Origin: Sphagnum compactum
Lineage: Eukaryota > Bryophyta > Sphagnopsida > Sphagnales
Assembly: GCA_965153455.1 (NCBI GenBank)
Contig: OZ234493.1
Coordinates: forward strand, 19,024,213-19,088,212
DNA length: 64,000 bases
Direction of reading: 5' to 3'
This document shows, piece by piece, positions 1 through 14,400 of this stretch. The translations under genes and the position numbers were made by a program. Below the pieces are notes generated by a model, which was not told where the DNA came from, made no database searches, and was given only the letters and a program-made list of their open reading frames with translations. Position 1 is the stretch's first letter. Each line of letters begins with the position of its first letter.

Positions 1-377
1 GCAGCTCATGTAATGTTCTTAGCACCCCCATGGTCTACAATTGAATTATAGCTAAAATGTTGACCTGGAAATTTACATAGTCTATAGTCAAGCCTCTCTT
101 GGTGATGTGTCCCATGTTCAACTACTTTGGTCAATTGCAAAACATAGTGATGGATGATAGATCACATTAAGATGATGGACGGTACGGATATAATTAAACT
201 TACAAAAACTTGTACAATTTTTTTTATCTGCATTTAATCTAATGTATGTAAATTTTAAAACAATCTATCCCATCATTTTTCGATCAATATCCTCAATCTA
301 TATTACAAACTGTCATCCTTGTTAACTCTAATCCACATAGATTGTTTGATACATCAATTTTCAATTTTCATTTCTGA

Positions 378-720
378 TGAAGCAACATTTTGCTCCTAAG
401 GTTTCAATTTTGATGCAACAACATTTTGCTCACCAATTGGCTAATATGATTCAACAACATTTTGCTCACCAATTGGCTAATATGATTCAACAACATTTTG
501 CTCACCAATTGGCTAATTTGATGCAGCAACATTTTGCTCAACATTGCCTCATCTGATGCACCAACATTTTGCTCAACAATTGTCTGATCTGATGCAACAA
601 CATTTTGCTTAGCAAATGCTTGATCTTATGCAGCAACATTTTGCTCAGCAATTGTTTGACCTGATACAACGACATTTTGCTCGGCATTTGTCTATTATAA
701 TGAAGCAACATTTTGCTTAT
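378..720. repeat. 36-bp minisatellite
   Basis: About nine to ten copies of a 36-base unit built around CAACATTTTGCTCA and CAATTG. The copies near 430-520 are nearly identical and those at the edges have diverged. Because 36 is a multiple of three, a short open frame persists on the minus strand and encodes a repeated dodecapeptide with SKMLLHQ. That frame is a by-product of the repeat and there is no sign of a gene. Confidence 0.85.
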
Positions 721-839
721 GAACTTCCAAATCACCACCACCTTTCTTCAATTTCCTTCCTCTAGCCATTACAACCTTCAACATAAAAAAACCACCATTT
801 CATTATTAGTTGTCAATTTTAATCAAGTAAACCAAAAGG

Positions 840-1330
840 ACCCAAGGAAAAAAAAAAAAAAACTGCCTGCTACCATCGCCTTTTTCACAACACCACCACC
901 ATAGAGGAAGGCGACGACAATGTTGCCGTCACCTTCTTCCCAACAAAACCACCGAAAAACACGTAGATCGCCATTTTTTTGCAACAAAACCATCAAAAAA
1001 GGTGAGGGAAGTTGTCGTCTTCTTCTTCTTCGCTACAACGGAACCGTAGAAGAAAACGATGGCTCATTGATGTCGCCTTCTTTGCTGTAGCAAAACCAAA
1101 ATAAAAGAAAAAAAACCTTGCAATGTAACAAAAAAAATTGTTGTCACCACCTTCTTTGTTGCAGCAAAACCAAAACAGAAGGCGACGGGCTTTTGCATTG
1201 TAACAAGATAAAAAAAACGATGGCAGCTTTGCTGCCGTTGCCTTCTTCGTTACAACAAATGAATAAACAAGAAGGCGACGACAGCCTTTTTCACTGTAGG
1301 AAAATCACAAAGAGAAGGGCTTAAGGGAAG
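840..1330. repeat. Degenerate GA/CCACC-rich low-complexity tract
   Basis: Irregular reiteration of A-runs, CAACAAAACC, GGCGACGA and CACCTTCTTC words, each block roughly 60-70 bases. It looks like a strongly decayed tandem array. Short open frames through it have low-complexity content and are not supported as genes. Confidence 0.5.
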
Positions 1331-1529
1331 GAACTTACATTCAAGCTCCCACTCTAGGTCCCGCCTAGGTCCTGCTTCAGGCGCTCTAGAACTCTAACGA
1401 TCAGAATTCGTGGGCCCGCTTTAAGCGCGTTATCATGCCTCTGCTCTTGCTCCAACTGCTCCCGAGCTCTGGTGCCACTCCTGAATTCTTATGATGGAGT
1501 GAGTGCAAAATCATGCGAAGTAGGGTTTA

Positions 1530-1960
1530 AGGTTGAGGGGGGAGGTAGGTGGGAGGTAGGAAGGGGACATAAATAGAAGGGGGGAGGTAGGTGGGAGAGA
1601 GGTAGGTAGGAGGGAAAAATTTTGGGGTAGAGAAGAGGTCAAAAAAACCAATAACTTTCGGCAGGGGAGGATGTGTTTTTGGTTCATCCCTAAAACAGCT
1701 TCAACGGCATCATCCTCAACTAGTGCATTGGTGGTTGCTAGTTCATTCCAACCCTCTTGGGGTGTTACCCTACACATAAAATACTAGTAGAAATTTTCTT
1801 GTGTATCTAGAGGACGCATTATCTAACATAATTTCTTGTTGGCAAATAGGCATTTCAATTTATTTCCCCTTGATAGCTTCCTACCTCCTAGCCTACATAC
1901 TCACCTATGTAGGCTACCTATCCACCTACCTACCTACTTATCTAAGTGTAGACCCCTATC
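1530..1960. repeat. GGTAG/CTACC simple-repeat patches
   Basis: A GGAGGTAGGTGGGAGGTAGG-like G-rich tract at about 1535-1625 and a complementary CCTACCTA tract at about 1880-1960. The same TAGG/CCTA microsatellite family recurs at 13.07-13.11, 62.48-62.52, 62.80-62.86 and 63.74 kb, so it is a general feature of this genome. Confidence 0.7.
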
Positions 1961-1979
1961 TTCACCTACCTACAATTTA

Positions 1980-3440
1980 GGATACCAACTCATGACCAAG
2001 TTTGCAAGTATGCAAGTTTACAAGTTTGCAAAGTAAAAAAATTAAAAACTCTAGAAATTACAAATTAATAATGACAGTTACAAGTGTGCATTTGCAAGTT
2101 CACAAGTTTGCAAATTAAAAAATTTATAAAATTAAAGAATCTAGAAATTACAAATTAATAATTATACTTTACAACTTAACAAATTGCAAGTGTGCATGTT
2201 TGCAAGTTTACAAGTTTGCAAATCTACAAAATTTTAAAATCTAGAAATTACAAATTAATAATTACAAATTTACAACTTACAGATTGCAAGTGTGCATTTG
2301 GAAGTTCACAAGTTTGCAAGTATGCAAGTTTCCAAATTTACAAAACAAGAGATTTTCAGATTAACAATTACAACTTTACAACTTTACAAATTGCAAGTGC
2401 ACATTTGCAAGTTCACAAGTTTGCAACTCTACAAGTTTGCAAGTTTATAAAATTACAAAATCTAGAAATACAAAATAATAGTTACGAATTTACAACTTAA
2501 CAAATTGCAAGTGTGCATTTGCAAATTCGTTAAAGTTTGCAAATTTACAAATTCACAAAATCTAGAAATTGCAAATTAATAATTACAAATTTACAACTTT
2601 ACAAGTTGCAAGTGCACATTCGCAAGTATGCAAAATCACCACATTACCAAATTACCAAATATAAAATTATAAAGTTACAAATTGCATGTGCTTGTTTGTA
2701 AATTTCAAATTAAAAAAAATTTAAAAAAAAAATTACACGTACATGTTTGCAAATATACAAAATGACCATAATAAGAATTTAATTATAAGATATTTACAAT
2801 TGAAAAATTGGAGGTGCATGTTTTCAAGTTCACAAGTTTGCACTTGTATGCAAAATTAGCAAATTAGCAAATTAGCAATATCACCAAAATTACAAAGTTA
2901 CAAATTGCAAGTGCATTTTTGCATATTTACAAGTTTGCACATGCTAAATTTGTGCATTTTCATACTTGCAAGTACTACAAATTATAAATGTATAAAATTA
3001 TAAATTTCCAATTTGTATGGTTTGCAAGTAAAAAATTACAAATGAAAAATGAAAATTTTCAACCTACAAATAACAATGTTTCCAAGTTTATAAGTAATAA
3101 AACACATGCATGTATTGCCAAATTGCAAGTTTTCAAGTTTGCAAATTTGCAAATTTGCAAGTTACAAAATAAATCACGTCACAAATTACAAATTCACAAA
3201 TTACAATATTATAATTTTAAAATATTATTATTAATTAAAAATTTAGAAATTTACAACATGACAATATTACATAATTACAAATTGCATAATTGAAATTTGC
3301 AAGTGCACATTTGTAAATTTGAAATTTTTCAAATGTGAAAGTCTACAACAAATAAAATAATTTGATAATTTGTGCATGTTACAAATTACAAAATTACAAA
3401 ATTTTTAATTGCAAGAAAGCAACTTTGCAAATTCGTAGAT
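1980..3440. repeat. AT-rich minisatellite, 100-115-bp higher-order unit
   Basis: Dense reiteration of GCAAGTTTACAAGTTTGCAAA and AAATTACAAATTAATAA words. The landmark GCAAGTGTGCAT (or GCAAGTGCACAT) recurs near 2081, 2186, 2286, 2392, 2507 and 2608, giving a higher-order spacing of about 100-115 bases. Beyond 2.65 kb the order dissolves into shorter degenerate units. No gene is supported. Confidence 0.8.
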
Positions 3441-3559
3441 TTCCAAATTACAAATCAACAATCATAAACTATCAAGTGCATAATTTGCACGAACTAACCA
3501 AAAAAACAAAAGATATTTTATGGATCCCATGCATGTATCACAACCTAAACCACAAAAGA

Positions 3560-4045
3560 CTAGTGGATATTTAGGGTGCCCTATTTGGGTATTGCAACCT
3601 ATATCTTAAAACTAATCCTTATCTCATAGACATTTATGTGGGGTATTGCATAATTTGGTAAATGTTTTTTGAAGATTGACTAGATCAAGACATAATCCCA
3701 TAACACAATACCTAAATATGAAAATGATACATCAAGAGCAAGAAAGATGTAAGTCAATATATGAGTATTGCCCTAAATGTAGGTATCACATTTTTTTCAC
3801 AAAAAACTAGTCCTTTTTTATGAACCTATATGCAGGTATTGCATAATTTAATAAATGGTCCGCGAAAATTCACTAATTCAAAACCCAATCTCAAAATGCA
3901 ATACCTAAATATGATATATCAAATGCAAAGAAATGTAAGCTAATACCTATTTGATCATAGACCTAAACGTAGGTAATGCATTTTCTTCACCAAAAAAAGT
4001 CCCTTTTTTTTAGATCTATATGTGGGTAGTGCAAATTTTGGCAAA
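3560..4045. repeat. About 190-bp degenerate tandem repeat, 2.5 copies
   Basis: The phrase GTATTGCATAATTTGGTAAATG recurs in diverged form near 3640, 3833 and 4023. Between occurrences the units share AATACCTAAATATGA and a poly-T tract before ACCTATATG. The spacing is about 190 bases. No coding content is apparent. Confidence 0.65.
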
Positions 4046-5149
4046 TGTTGCGACGTTGTTCTTTTGGGACACATGTGCAGATTACTTTGTGGCAAAAATC
4101 CAATTACTAGTTTTAATGCTTGTATGCAAATATTGCAAATGTGGGTAAAATAAACACATATTGGTCACAAATGACAATTACATGATTCACAAAGCATATG
4201 GGTAACAATGCATATGATACACAAAATATAAACATATGGGTCACGACACATATGATACAAAACAATCATTATATTATGTTAATGTTTACATAATTTACTA
4301 CCTAATATTTTTTATATACTTGAGAATTGCAAGAGAATCTAATACCAACTACAAAATTGGTTTCTATCTTTTGAAATTAATAGAAAACTTAAATTTGTTC
4401 TTGAAATCAAGGCATCCACTTTTGAGTTGTAGCAAAGTAATTTTTTTAATTGATGTTTCTTTGTTGACTATTTTTCAAATGTTTATTTTTCTAACATCTT
4501 CCCCAAGTTCCAATATGGATTCCCAACAAGCTCCTAATAACGTGTTATATTGTATCCCATACACTATTTGCATTATGTTCAAGTATTGCAATATATTTTT
4601 CCCAAATACACATGTACAAGAGTAGACAACAATTAATCTATTTTGGTATCAACTAATGTTTCAGATTAATTTTTCAGTGATGAAGCTATCAAAGATGACC
4701 ACATAAATTGAAAAAAAAAAACTCGAAGGGTGGCACAATTGATTGATACATTCAAAGTACATTATATCACATATATAATGTTAATATACTAAATCTAACT
4801 CATCAAAGCCTTTCAAACAACCCATGATTATTGAATTTTGATTAGATGTATTATATAGCCTTCTTCATCCATAGGCAATGGGCATTAGTCTATTTTTGTA
4901 AACCATGTAAATACTTACTTTAGGTTGTGCATTTTGTTGATTACACACAAGGGTTTGGGTAGGGTAGTGGCACTACATATGGACTTGAAGAAAACACACG
5001 CCTCCTCCCCATGGCACATGCCCTTTGTATAAATGGAATTGTATATTGAAAATGGTGATAATTGTGAATACTTTGCACTAGAAAGAATGAGTGCAAAATG
5101 TGAGAAAGTGTATGTTGTTGACCATCAAACAAGTTGAACATGCTCATTT
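4046..5149. other. AT-rich, no gene seen
   Basis: Short CATATG-containing reiterations near 4130-4260, then unique AT-rich DNA. The longest open frame (4236-4625, plus) has no recognisable motif and typical AT-rich composition, so it is not called. Confidence 0.5.
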
Positions 5150-5690
5150 CATGAAACCCCAAACCCTAAACCTCAAACCTTAAGCCCTATCACTTGTTCC
5201 ATAACAAAGAAAAATCTAAGTGCATAAAAGTAAGTGTGAGAATGTGGGGAGCAATGACATCCAATTCTAATATGAATTCTTGAAGTAACGTATTCCATAA
5301 AGCCCCAAAACCCTAAACCCTATCAAGCCCTAGGCCATAACAAAAAAAATTGCACATACATAAAAGGATTGATGGGGAGCATGGGGAGCGGTGACATTTA
5401 GTTGGTAGTAATTATGGAACAAACCCATTTTGTAAAGCCCCAAACCCTAAACCCTATCAAACCCTAGCCCATAACAAAGAAAGTTGTAGCTACATAAAAT
5501 AAATATGGGAATGTGGGGCACAATGACATATAGTTGGTACTACTCCTTGAATAAAACGCATTTCTTAAAGGCCCCAAACCCTAAACCCTATCAAACCCTG
5601 GCCAATAACAAAGTTGCAAAAATATATAAAGGGAACATGGGAAGTAGTGACATCTAGATGCCATTGAATGTTGTCACTTGTTTTATGGAA
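5150..5690. repeat. About 134-150-bp satellite carrying plant telomere motif
   Basis: Four units, each with CCCCAAACCCTAAACCCTAT followed by CAAACCCTAG, CATAACAAAG, CATAAA and GGGGAGC-type words. The telomeric heptamer CCCTAAA appears at about 5163, 5313, 5443 and 5578, so spacing is about 150, then 134, 134. Only one or two heptamers occur per unit, so this is a satellite containing the motif and not a true interstitial telomere. Confidence 0.8.
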
Positions 5691-8600
5691 CCCCAAACAA
5701 TAGACAACTAGCACGACATTTGCTTAACATAAATTTATCTTGTTGTTTGAATGTCCATTAGTGAACTTGTAACTATGATCAACTCCCAAATCAAACCAAA
5801 AAAAATAAATTGCTTTAAGTTATGTTCAATCTAGCAAGTATTAACTGGCATTCTTGAAATATTGATTTTTCACACTACTAGGTGATTATTGCAAGATTTT
5901 GAAATTTGACTTACACATAAGGTATCAAAAAGAATTCTCAAATTTTTGGGACCAATTGCGTATCAATTTGTTTGAATGGCTACCACACTAGGATATTAGT
6001 ATTTTTTTTGGTATGGATTAATAACTGTTGAATATGCATAAGGGTTGGTTTTTGCAATAACTTACCTAGAATTGAATTCAATATGTTTTTACATATAGGC
6101 CTTTATCTCACAATGAAAACTTGAAATGAAGATGGTAGCCATTAAAAGGCAAAAGGCCTTAAACCAAGTGATCACTCAATCTATGTCCATTCATTGACAA
6201 AACCAACTATTGTCGAAAGCTATGAGGGAGCAACTTCACATAGAAGTGAATGAACAAGATGGTATAAGGTTTCCAGGCAAAAGCCAAAAAAAACATTACC
6301 TCCAAATGGATGGAAGGTTTACTAATATAAATCTATCTTGTTATTCATGTTTTTCATTTAGCATTTTGATGATGTCTATTTAATATAAATTTTCTTTAAA
6401 CCTCATTCCATTTTTTCTCGAATTTACACTTTTAAATGAAACTATTTAAACTTGTTCCACAAAAATTTCAACTCACATTGTGAAAATTCACCCCAAAGTT
6501 TTTTGTTGGGACTCTTGTTCAAAAGTTTATTTTGATGAATATCTTCCTTGAACTTTTTGACATTAAATAATGATATATCGACCTATTAATTATGTTCAAA
6601 GGATTTAAAAGAAATCCACATTCATCAAAATGGCATTGTTTGGCAAGTCATCATATAATGGCTAGCCAAAAATATAGAACTCGATCTTTACAATATTTAC
6701 AAAACTTTAGGATGTTTTTTCCAAATAATTTTCTTCTATCAATGATTTTCCATCTTCCATCCTATCATTTGTGCAAAGAAAATGGAAGATGAAAATGCAA
6801 AATGGGAACAAGGGTCAAGTTCTAGGGTTGGGTTTGAAACTTATTTATCAAAATTTCCGGCCATAGAAATTGGAAAAAATCCTATAATCTATAAGGAATC
6901 ACATTGAATAGAATGAAAAAACCTTCAAGAAAATGATGAAATTTATATATTCACAATAAAAATTAATAAAATTGTGATATTAAATAACACATATATGTAT
7001 AAGTTAGTAATAATTAAATCTACATAATGTTAATAGTTTATATAACGTTTAAATTTTTTTTATATAATATAATATTTTAATAAAATAAATTATAAAATTA
7101 TAATTAATATGACACAACATTTATTGATTCAATATATGCTTAAAGGTGAAAACATATAATAGATAATTTTATAAAATTATAAAAAATAAAATATGTTCCC
7201 AAAAACCTTTTTCAATGTTAATTTTAAATAGTTTTGTTTACAAAACATTTATAAAAAAACAATTCTTGAAGAAATCATTGTTGTTCAAATGTATTAAAAT
7301 ATAATGACAATTTGAATGCATTTTCAGTCAAATCACTTTATATTATTTTCATGAAAAAAATATATATTTTTGTTAATATTTATTTTTGGGGGCTTCCCGC
7401 AAGTACCAACTAACTTGCTAGGAAACAATATGAAATACATTATGCCAAATTTTGACTTTCATGACTAAGACACTGAACAACTATGTATTGTGTATAGTCA
7501 TTTTTACTAAAGGCATGGACAAGGTTAATCTTGAATACAACTATATGACCATGAATAGTAAATATAATAATTTTAGTCATATATATGATTATAGGAATAA
7601 AATTATGACTTCATGACTATTTAAAAATATGATTATAACATAAGGTGGTCCTCAACAATATGAAATTAATTCAAACAACATATTTCATAAATTTTTTAGG
7701 TATCCTTAGTGAATATCCTTCACTAATAAATGTTTTTGGGCATCCTTAGTGAATATTTTTTCACTAATAAAACATTCAATGAGTTCATGTGTTCATTTGC
7801 AAAACTAACATGGTAAAATATTAGATTGGTAGTTGTGAATATGAGCATGCACCTTATAGTGTTTTGTGGTCCACCCTTTTGTCTAGTTATATGCATAGAT
7901 TCCTTTCTAGATTCAAATTTGAAAAATGTAGAGAATTATTAATTGCTTGCATAGACCAAACCCATCTTGTCAACAAGGTCTAAAATTCCAAAAATAACTC
8001 TACCAACCAGCAAACAATGATCGGCTACAACCTTCAAAGCCATATTTTTGGATTCAAAACATGATATACTTTCACAATGGGAGTGATGAACTTCACAGGG
8101 AAGAAATTATGAATAATGGTGGCCAAATATGTGGATAAAACTTATCAATAACCCTTTACTAAATGAACCATCATGATCTTGACAAACTACCCCAATGGTA
8201 AATAGTTAAATGGATGAATAGAACATAGTGTAAAAGTTCAAAGTAAAATACAATGTACAAGGATGTTGGTACAATCAAGCACCAACATTGTGTTAATGAG
8301 AATGTAAAATCTAATTTGTCATAATCATGAAGTGGGCATAACACAAGCTTTTTAGTGCAGTCATAGTCAAGTTTGCCATGTTAGAGCCCAAGAATGTGAT
8401 TGATGTTGTTGATTTCAGCATTTTCCATAATCTGCTTGTGGCTTATTTCTCACACATTCAACAATTTTCCCTTCACTAGAAACATTCCATATGTATTGTG
8501 CCCGACAAAACTAATGCCATTCATTTGCCATGAATATATGAAAAAATGAAACCTTTAATGTTATTATTATCATCCCAAAACATTGATTTATTCATTAGGT

Positions 8601-11100
8601 TGTTTCTCAAACATCAAATTAGAATAAATTTATAGCAAGTGTTTTAACTAAATCACCATAATAAGGATCAGGGTCCACTATTTAAAACCTCTACCACCAA
8701 CATCAAATTAACATCCTCATGTTTTGGTATTACACTTATAGAAGTTGCCATAATATTCCTGAAGTTGCAAACCTTACTTACATCACATGTAATAATGTTT
8801 TAGTAAGGGACCCATATCATAGGGACAATCGAACTCCTTCAAGATTATCTTAATTGAAAAGACAAGAAAACAACACAAAAGGATGAACTAAGAAAAAGCT
8901 AAACCTAAGTCAATGATGAAAAGACCAAACCACTATTGACTACAAATTATAAACTTAATAAAACTCTAGCTGTGGGTTCACAAACTAGAAAGTAATTTCA
9001 CAAAGTATTAATATGTTCTCCATATTTACAATTAAAGCCAAGTTGAAAAATAACCCCTACAACATATAAACATGGAAAAAATGATAGATTCCATTACTAA
9101 AAAACATAAAAAAACATCTAAATCCACTACTAAGAGTTTAAAATATCAACTCAATGAATTTCATGTACTATACCACATGATGAAAGGTGGCTACAAACTC
9201 ATGATCTACATGCCACCTTTATGTTAAAGTTGGATTAAACTTGATTTGCATGACCTGAACCACCAACATTCAACATAAAGTGGGTTAAATAAAGAGAAAA
9301 AACCACATGGGACTCTACAAACTTTAGGAATGAAGTAGGGATTGGCTTTTGTCCAATTTTGTCTTCTCCCTTCCTTGATGTCAAACCCTTCATTAATGGT
9401 AAAACTATAATAAACAAACACAATGTCACTTAAAGGTCAAGTCAATTGTATAGGAAGTCACAAATACATCTATAATCTATAATGTATACTTCTTATTCAA
9501 CAAGAACTATGACTTTGAGAAAATCAAATATCATATTGGCATGAAAACCAATTGGGATTTGTATTTTAGTAGTAATAATAAACAATATGATGTACCACCA
9601 CCTACAAACATTAACTTGTCCATGCCTTCATAGTGTTAGGGCAATATAATATTCACAAAATAATAAGTTGAAAGAAATACACATTCCTCAGCAACATAGT
9701 GTAGATCAAGAAGCAAAAAGACAAATTGTCGAGGTTGTAGAAGTTGATGGTGGAGTTAGTTATTGCCACCACCCCTTTTCAAATAGTTGTTATCAACACA
9801 AAATTAAAACAAAACCAAATGCACCAACATTGGACTAACTATAGAAACCCATACACTGATTTTTGTTAAATTTGTTTTATCAAATGTTCCAACCTTGGGG
9901 GTGATGATGAGGATGGTAGACAAACCATCAAGTGGATCCATTTGAATTTGCAAACTTTTGCAACTATAGACTATCCACTAATGACTAGAATAAATGGCTT
10001 GTGGTCCCCCATACTAATCATTCCTTAGATAACGTGCATCTAAACAACATGATGCCTCTACATTGCCCGTTACTTAATGAATGTGACCAAAAGCTAGTTG
10101 ATGAACATAAACCTAGTGCAAATATGATGGAACTTTAAACCCATAAAATCACACAATGCACAAAGTCCTAGAGCAAAGGATTGTAGTTTAGAAACCCTAA
10201 ACTTGCAATGTCAAGTTAACACACAAAAATCCTAAGGCATATTTTGGATGTCCAAAATCCTAGAGCATTATATTGCAATCACCAAAGCCCATGTAAGTGC
10301 ACTACACAAAATTTTGAAGCAATGCACAAAATCCAAGGCATTAGGCAAACATCACAACCATTTATGTGTTGCATATTAATAATGTGCACATTTAACTCAC
10401 TACACCCATTCTAAATGCTCCATGTGCTAGTGGATAGATTTTTGTGTATTGCAAACCAAACCCTTGTGTTGATTCATTAAGGGGCAAGGAGTTTTTCCTT
10501 GAACCATGCATGCACAATATTGCACCTTCCATTATTATCAATGCAATGGAACCAACAACTATTAAAGAATGTGGATTGCTTGTGTTGTATCTTGAAGTCC
10601 ATTAACCAAATCCCTATCAACATATATTATATGGTAGATTAACGTTGACACTAACCTTTGGAGCATATATTTTGCGATCATGGTCAACTAGCTAGTATCA
10701 TGGTAATTAGTTGTTTAACTTGTCCAGTATAACAAACTAAAGAATAATTGTTTGCCCCGTGGCATATTATTAAGTCCTTTAGGAATGTAATGCTTGTATG
10801 AATACCAGAACTTCGGAAGTTTCAAGAATACAATAAATCCTTTAAGTTTTTTGACATTGGAGAAGGTGGGGAAATCATCACTACAAATGTAATCAAAGCA
10901 AAGGGGAGCACATGGTTGTAGCCAACTAGCTAGTTGAGGTTGTAGCCAAACATGCCCACCATGTGACACAAATTGCGGATAACTAACAAAGGAAGTAAAC
11001 TCACTACACAACAATAGGTTGTCATTAATGGTAGTGTTATATAATTTATTTATAAACACATATTTCCAATGTTTTTGCTTTTAGTTACCCAATTGTTCAA
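5691..11100. other. AT-rich intergenic DNA, no gene seen
   Basis: Mostly unique AT-rich sequence. A 40-base tandem pair around 7702-7775 shares ATCCTTAGTGAATAT and CACTAATAAA. Open frames here are short and of random composition, with no recognisable protein similarity, RNA gene or terminal repeat pair. Ancient transposon remnants beyond visual recognition are possible. Confidence 0.5.
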
Positions 11101-11109
11101 TTGTTTTAC

Positions 11110-11450
11110 TTCCATTTGATGAGGCTGTTGATATGGGAAAAAAATAATTTTATCCGAATTCGATCACCAAAATTGATTTACTTGTAATCACCTCAAGGTT
11201 CTAGTTGATGACACTGCTTGTAGAGGAAAAAAACAAATTTGTCCAAATCTAGTTGCTTAGTCACATTACTTTTAGTTGCACCCTTCCAATTGATGACACC
11301 ACCTAAAGAAAAAAAATGGCTTTGTCCAAGTCCAGTCACATAGTCCCTTTACTTCTAGTTGGCCACTTCTAGTCGATGATGCCACTTGAAGAAAAAATAG
11401 TTATACCAAATATGGTTGCCTTATCGGTCTACTTTTAGTTACCCCCACCC
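11110..11450. repeat. Degenerate tandem repeat, about 76-93 bp, four copies
   Basis: Units begin with TTGATGACACCACTTGAAGA-like words near 11126, 11204, 11297 and 11373. Each continues into an A-run, TTTGTCCAAATCTAGTTGC and ACTTTTAGTTG. Copies are strongly diverged and spacing is irregular. Confidence 0.6.
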
Positions 11451-14400
11451 TATTCAAATCCTATTGACCAATCGCTTCATGTCCACCATGTCTAAATTTA
11501 GTTGTTCCATGCCTTTTTAATCGTTATGCCACCAAAAAAAATCAATAGTTGTGATGAAATCTAATCGCCCCTTGACAGTCTAGATCAAATATAATCAAAT
11601 GAATTAGAGATGGATGAAAATGTATGTTGGATAAATTTAGTAGGCACAACACCAAAGTAATTGAAATGGATTGCAACCAATTTGGTACACAACTAGTTGT
11701 TATCATTTTTTGGTGTGAAGTTGCAAAAAATAGAAATTAGTTGCAAACTATGACATGTAACTGTGAGGTAACTACAATGACCAATTACAAAGTTTTAAAT
11801 TTCTTTTAGTGAGATTAAACATGGCTAATTAAAGCTATTCAAGGATTAATCAATTTAGTTCAAGGTTGAAGAAAGGGCACATTGAGGCCTAAACATCTCT
11901 TGAGTGGGAGTTTTCAAGGTTGGCTACAAGGCTTGGAGGTTCATTCCAACTTTTGTCCAAACTATTCACTTGCCACCCATATAATGCCATCTTCAACTTT
12001 CATATTTAATTTTTACTCTGTTCTAAATATTATGCACGCCCATGAACATCGAACCACTAGCACCAAAATGAGAAAGCACATTACTTTTTACCTCAACAAA
12101 CCATTTAAAATTTCATTGGAAACAAAAGGATGTCTAAATATGGTAGGTAAAGAAATACATGAATCAACAACATGCAACAAAGATGACCATTTGTGAGTGG
12201 TTTGTTATTGGTGACACTTGAAAAACAAATCAACAACTTTATTTTTTAAATTTTATACTATAAAAGAATAGAAATTTTATAAATAGAATTTTTTTTTGGG
12301 TGAAAGCACACTAAGGTGGGTACATAATCCTATGATAGTTTGTTAGATTATCAATCAAGGGCCATGGAACAAAATATGAATAATATGTGAAAAGGACTCA
12401 AAATAATAATATTACATGTGATATGATCACGTCGTATGGATTTCATGAATAGATTTTGAGTTACCATAACATATTGGACTTTTGAAGTGCCAAAAATTTA
12501 GTGTCATAGTCCATATCATATGATTATGGACTCATTATATTCACTAAAATGCTTAATTGAATATTTTTGTGACATAGAAAATAGTGTGATGCCATTGATA
12601 CAGAAGAAATGTTTTTTTGAAAGATTTTGAAGACCATTATTGAGATATACAATGAAATATGAACTTAAAAAATATAGTCCTTTATTCATTTGAATTAATA
12701 ATTCAACTTTTCATTTTCTTAATGTAAATTTATGATACAATTATCTACAATTGATAAAGTCTAGAAATAAAAATAAATTGTTTAGCCTTGTTATATGACG
12801 TGCAATATAATTTATTTTGCTATAGTGTAAAATGGACATTTACTTTAACACTAATATGGACTTCACATATGTTGGAAAGTACTTCACCTTAATGTGCTTT
12901 TACCCTTTTATAAAATGTTATTATGAATACATCTTTTACATATCATAAAAATTTGGAATCAATCCAAGGAATAATATTTATTATTTAAAGCATTTTAAAG
13001 GCATTATAAGCATTATTATTATTTACTTAAAACAAATTTAATATATTAATCAATTAAAAAAATAATTACCTACCTTACCCTACCTACCTACGTACCTACC
13101 TAATTAATAAACTTAATAATTAAAAAATGTTTATTGAGGTTGCTCAAAGCCAACAAAACCACAAGGATGAAAATATGTGCCAGCTTCTCTTTGAAAAACC
13201 CCAACAATTAAATTTTGAAAATTATCAAATTAATTGATGATTTGTTAAAAACATTCAAATCCTAGGTTCGATGATAGATGGTGGACAAAATGATTCAGCT
13301 TCTAAAAAAACATTATTCACATCAAGAGGTGACCTTTCACCCAATTCATTATTCAAAGAAATTTGGCATTGAGAAAAATATAAAATAAAATTAGTTTTGT
13401 TTATATTTAATTGCATGAAAAAATATATATGGACAAGGATAGCTTGATGCCCAAGAAAAGAAAGGACCTTTTCATCAGTAGAGGCATTGTCATTAGTAAA
13501 AAAAGGCTAAAAGACATAACCAAATGATTTTTGACTACATGCAACTAATTGTTGTTTACAACTAGCATTGATTACGTTTGCAACTGAAAATCACATCACA
13601 TATTTTTTGCTCACATATATAATTACGTTGCAACTATTTATAGGTCATTTTTTCAATGGGATGATTTTTCATATTATTTTTATCTTAGAAGGCCTTCATA
13701 TGGCCCATTAGTTGCAAAAGTGACCAAAACATGGTAATTAATACTTATTTATACATTAAGTTATGTATGTTATTAATTTTGTATAGGGTAAGTCATGTGT
13801 TTTATGTTATGGTAACTAACAATTATGTATAGTAAGCCTTACATATACATTATGTACTCCACATTCATAATGGTATATATATATATATTATTCTTGTGGA
13901 TTAGTTAGCCATGGTTTGAAAAAACTATTATTGTATATTAGCCTCATATTAAGGTATATGTAAAGGTGGCAATACATCAATAATCCATAGGTGTATAAAA
14001 AACAAGTACAATAATTATTGTAGAATTATTATAATTAAATTAATTACCAAAAATATAAATAATCAAATTATTTAGAACTTAAAAATATAATTAAATCCAT
14101 ATTTAATCTTTTTACACTATTCATAATGTAATTTGAGTAAATAATGTAATTATAATCAATATTGTAAAATTAATATATCTATTATTTATAATTACTTATT
14201 TATAGTGCATAATTATTCTTCCAACATAAAAAGTCGACCCTAATTACTAATTTTTTAGAATGCTAAAAATTCATTAAAAATTATAAATATGTTATTGCAC
14301 TTAGTGATAATATTGATAATATATAATTAAAATTAAAATCTACAATTCTTAAGGTAAGTTAACTCTAATGTGAATGATTAATGTATTTATTTGTAATTCA

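Noticed and set aside
378-720. CRISPR-like repeat array
   Set aside because: Repeats are adjacent without unique spacers, and the genome is clearly eukaryotic.
5150-5690. True interstitial telomere
   Set aside because: Heptamers are not contiguous; they appear once or twice per longer satellite unit.
10715-11059. 114-codon minus-strand frame
   Set aside because: Residue composition is that of translated AT-rich DNA, with no motif, conserved start or neighbouring exon.
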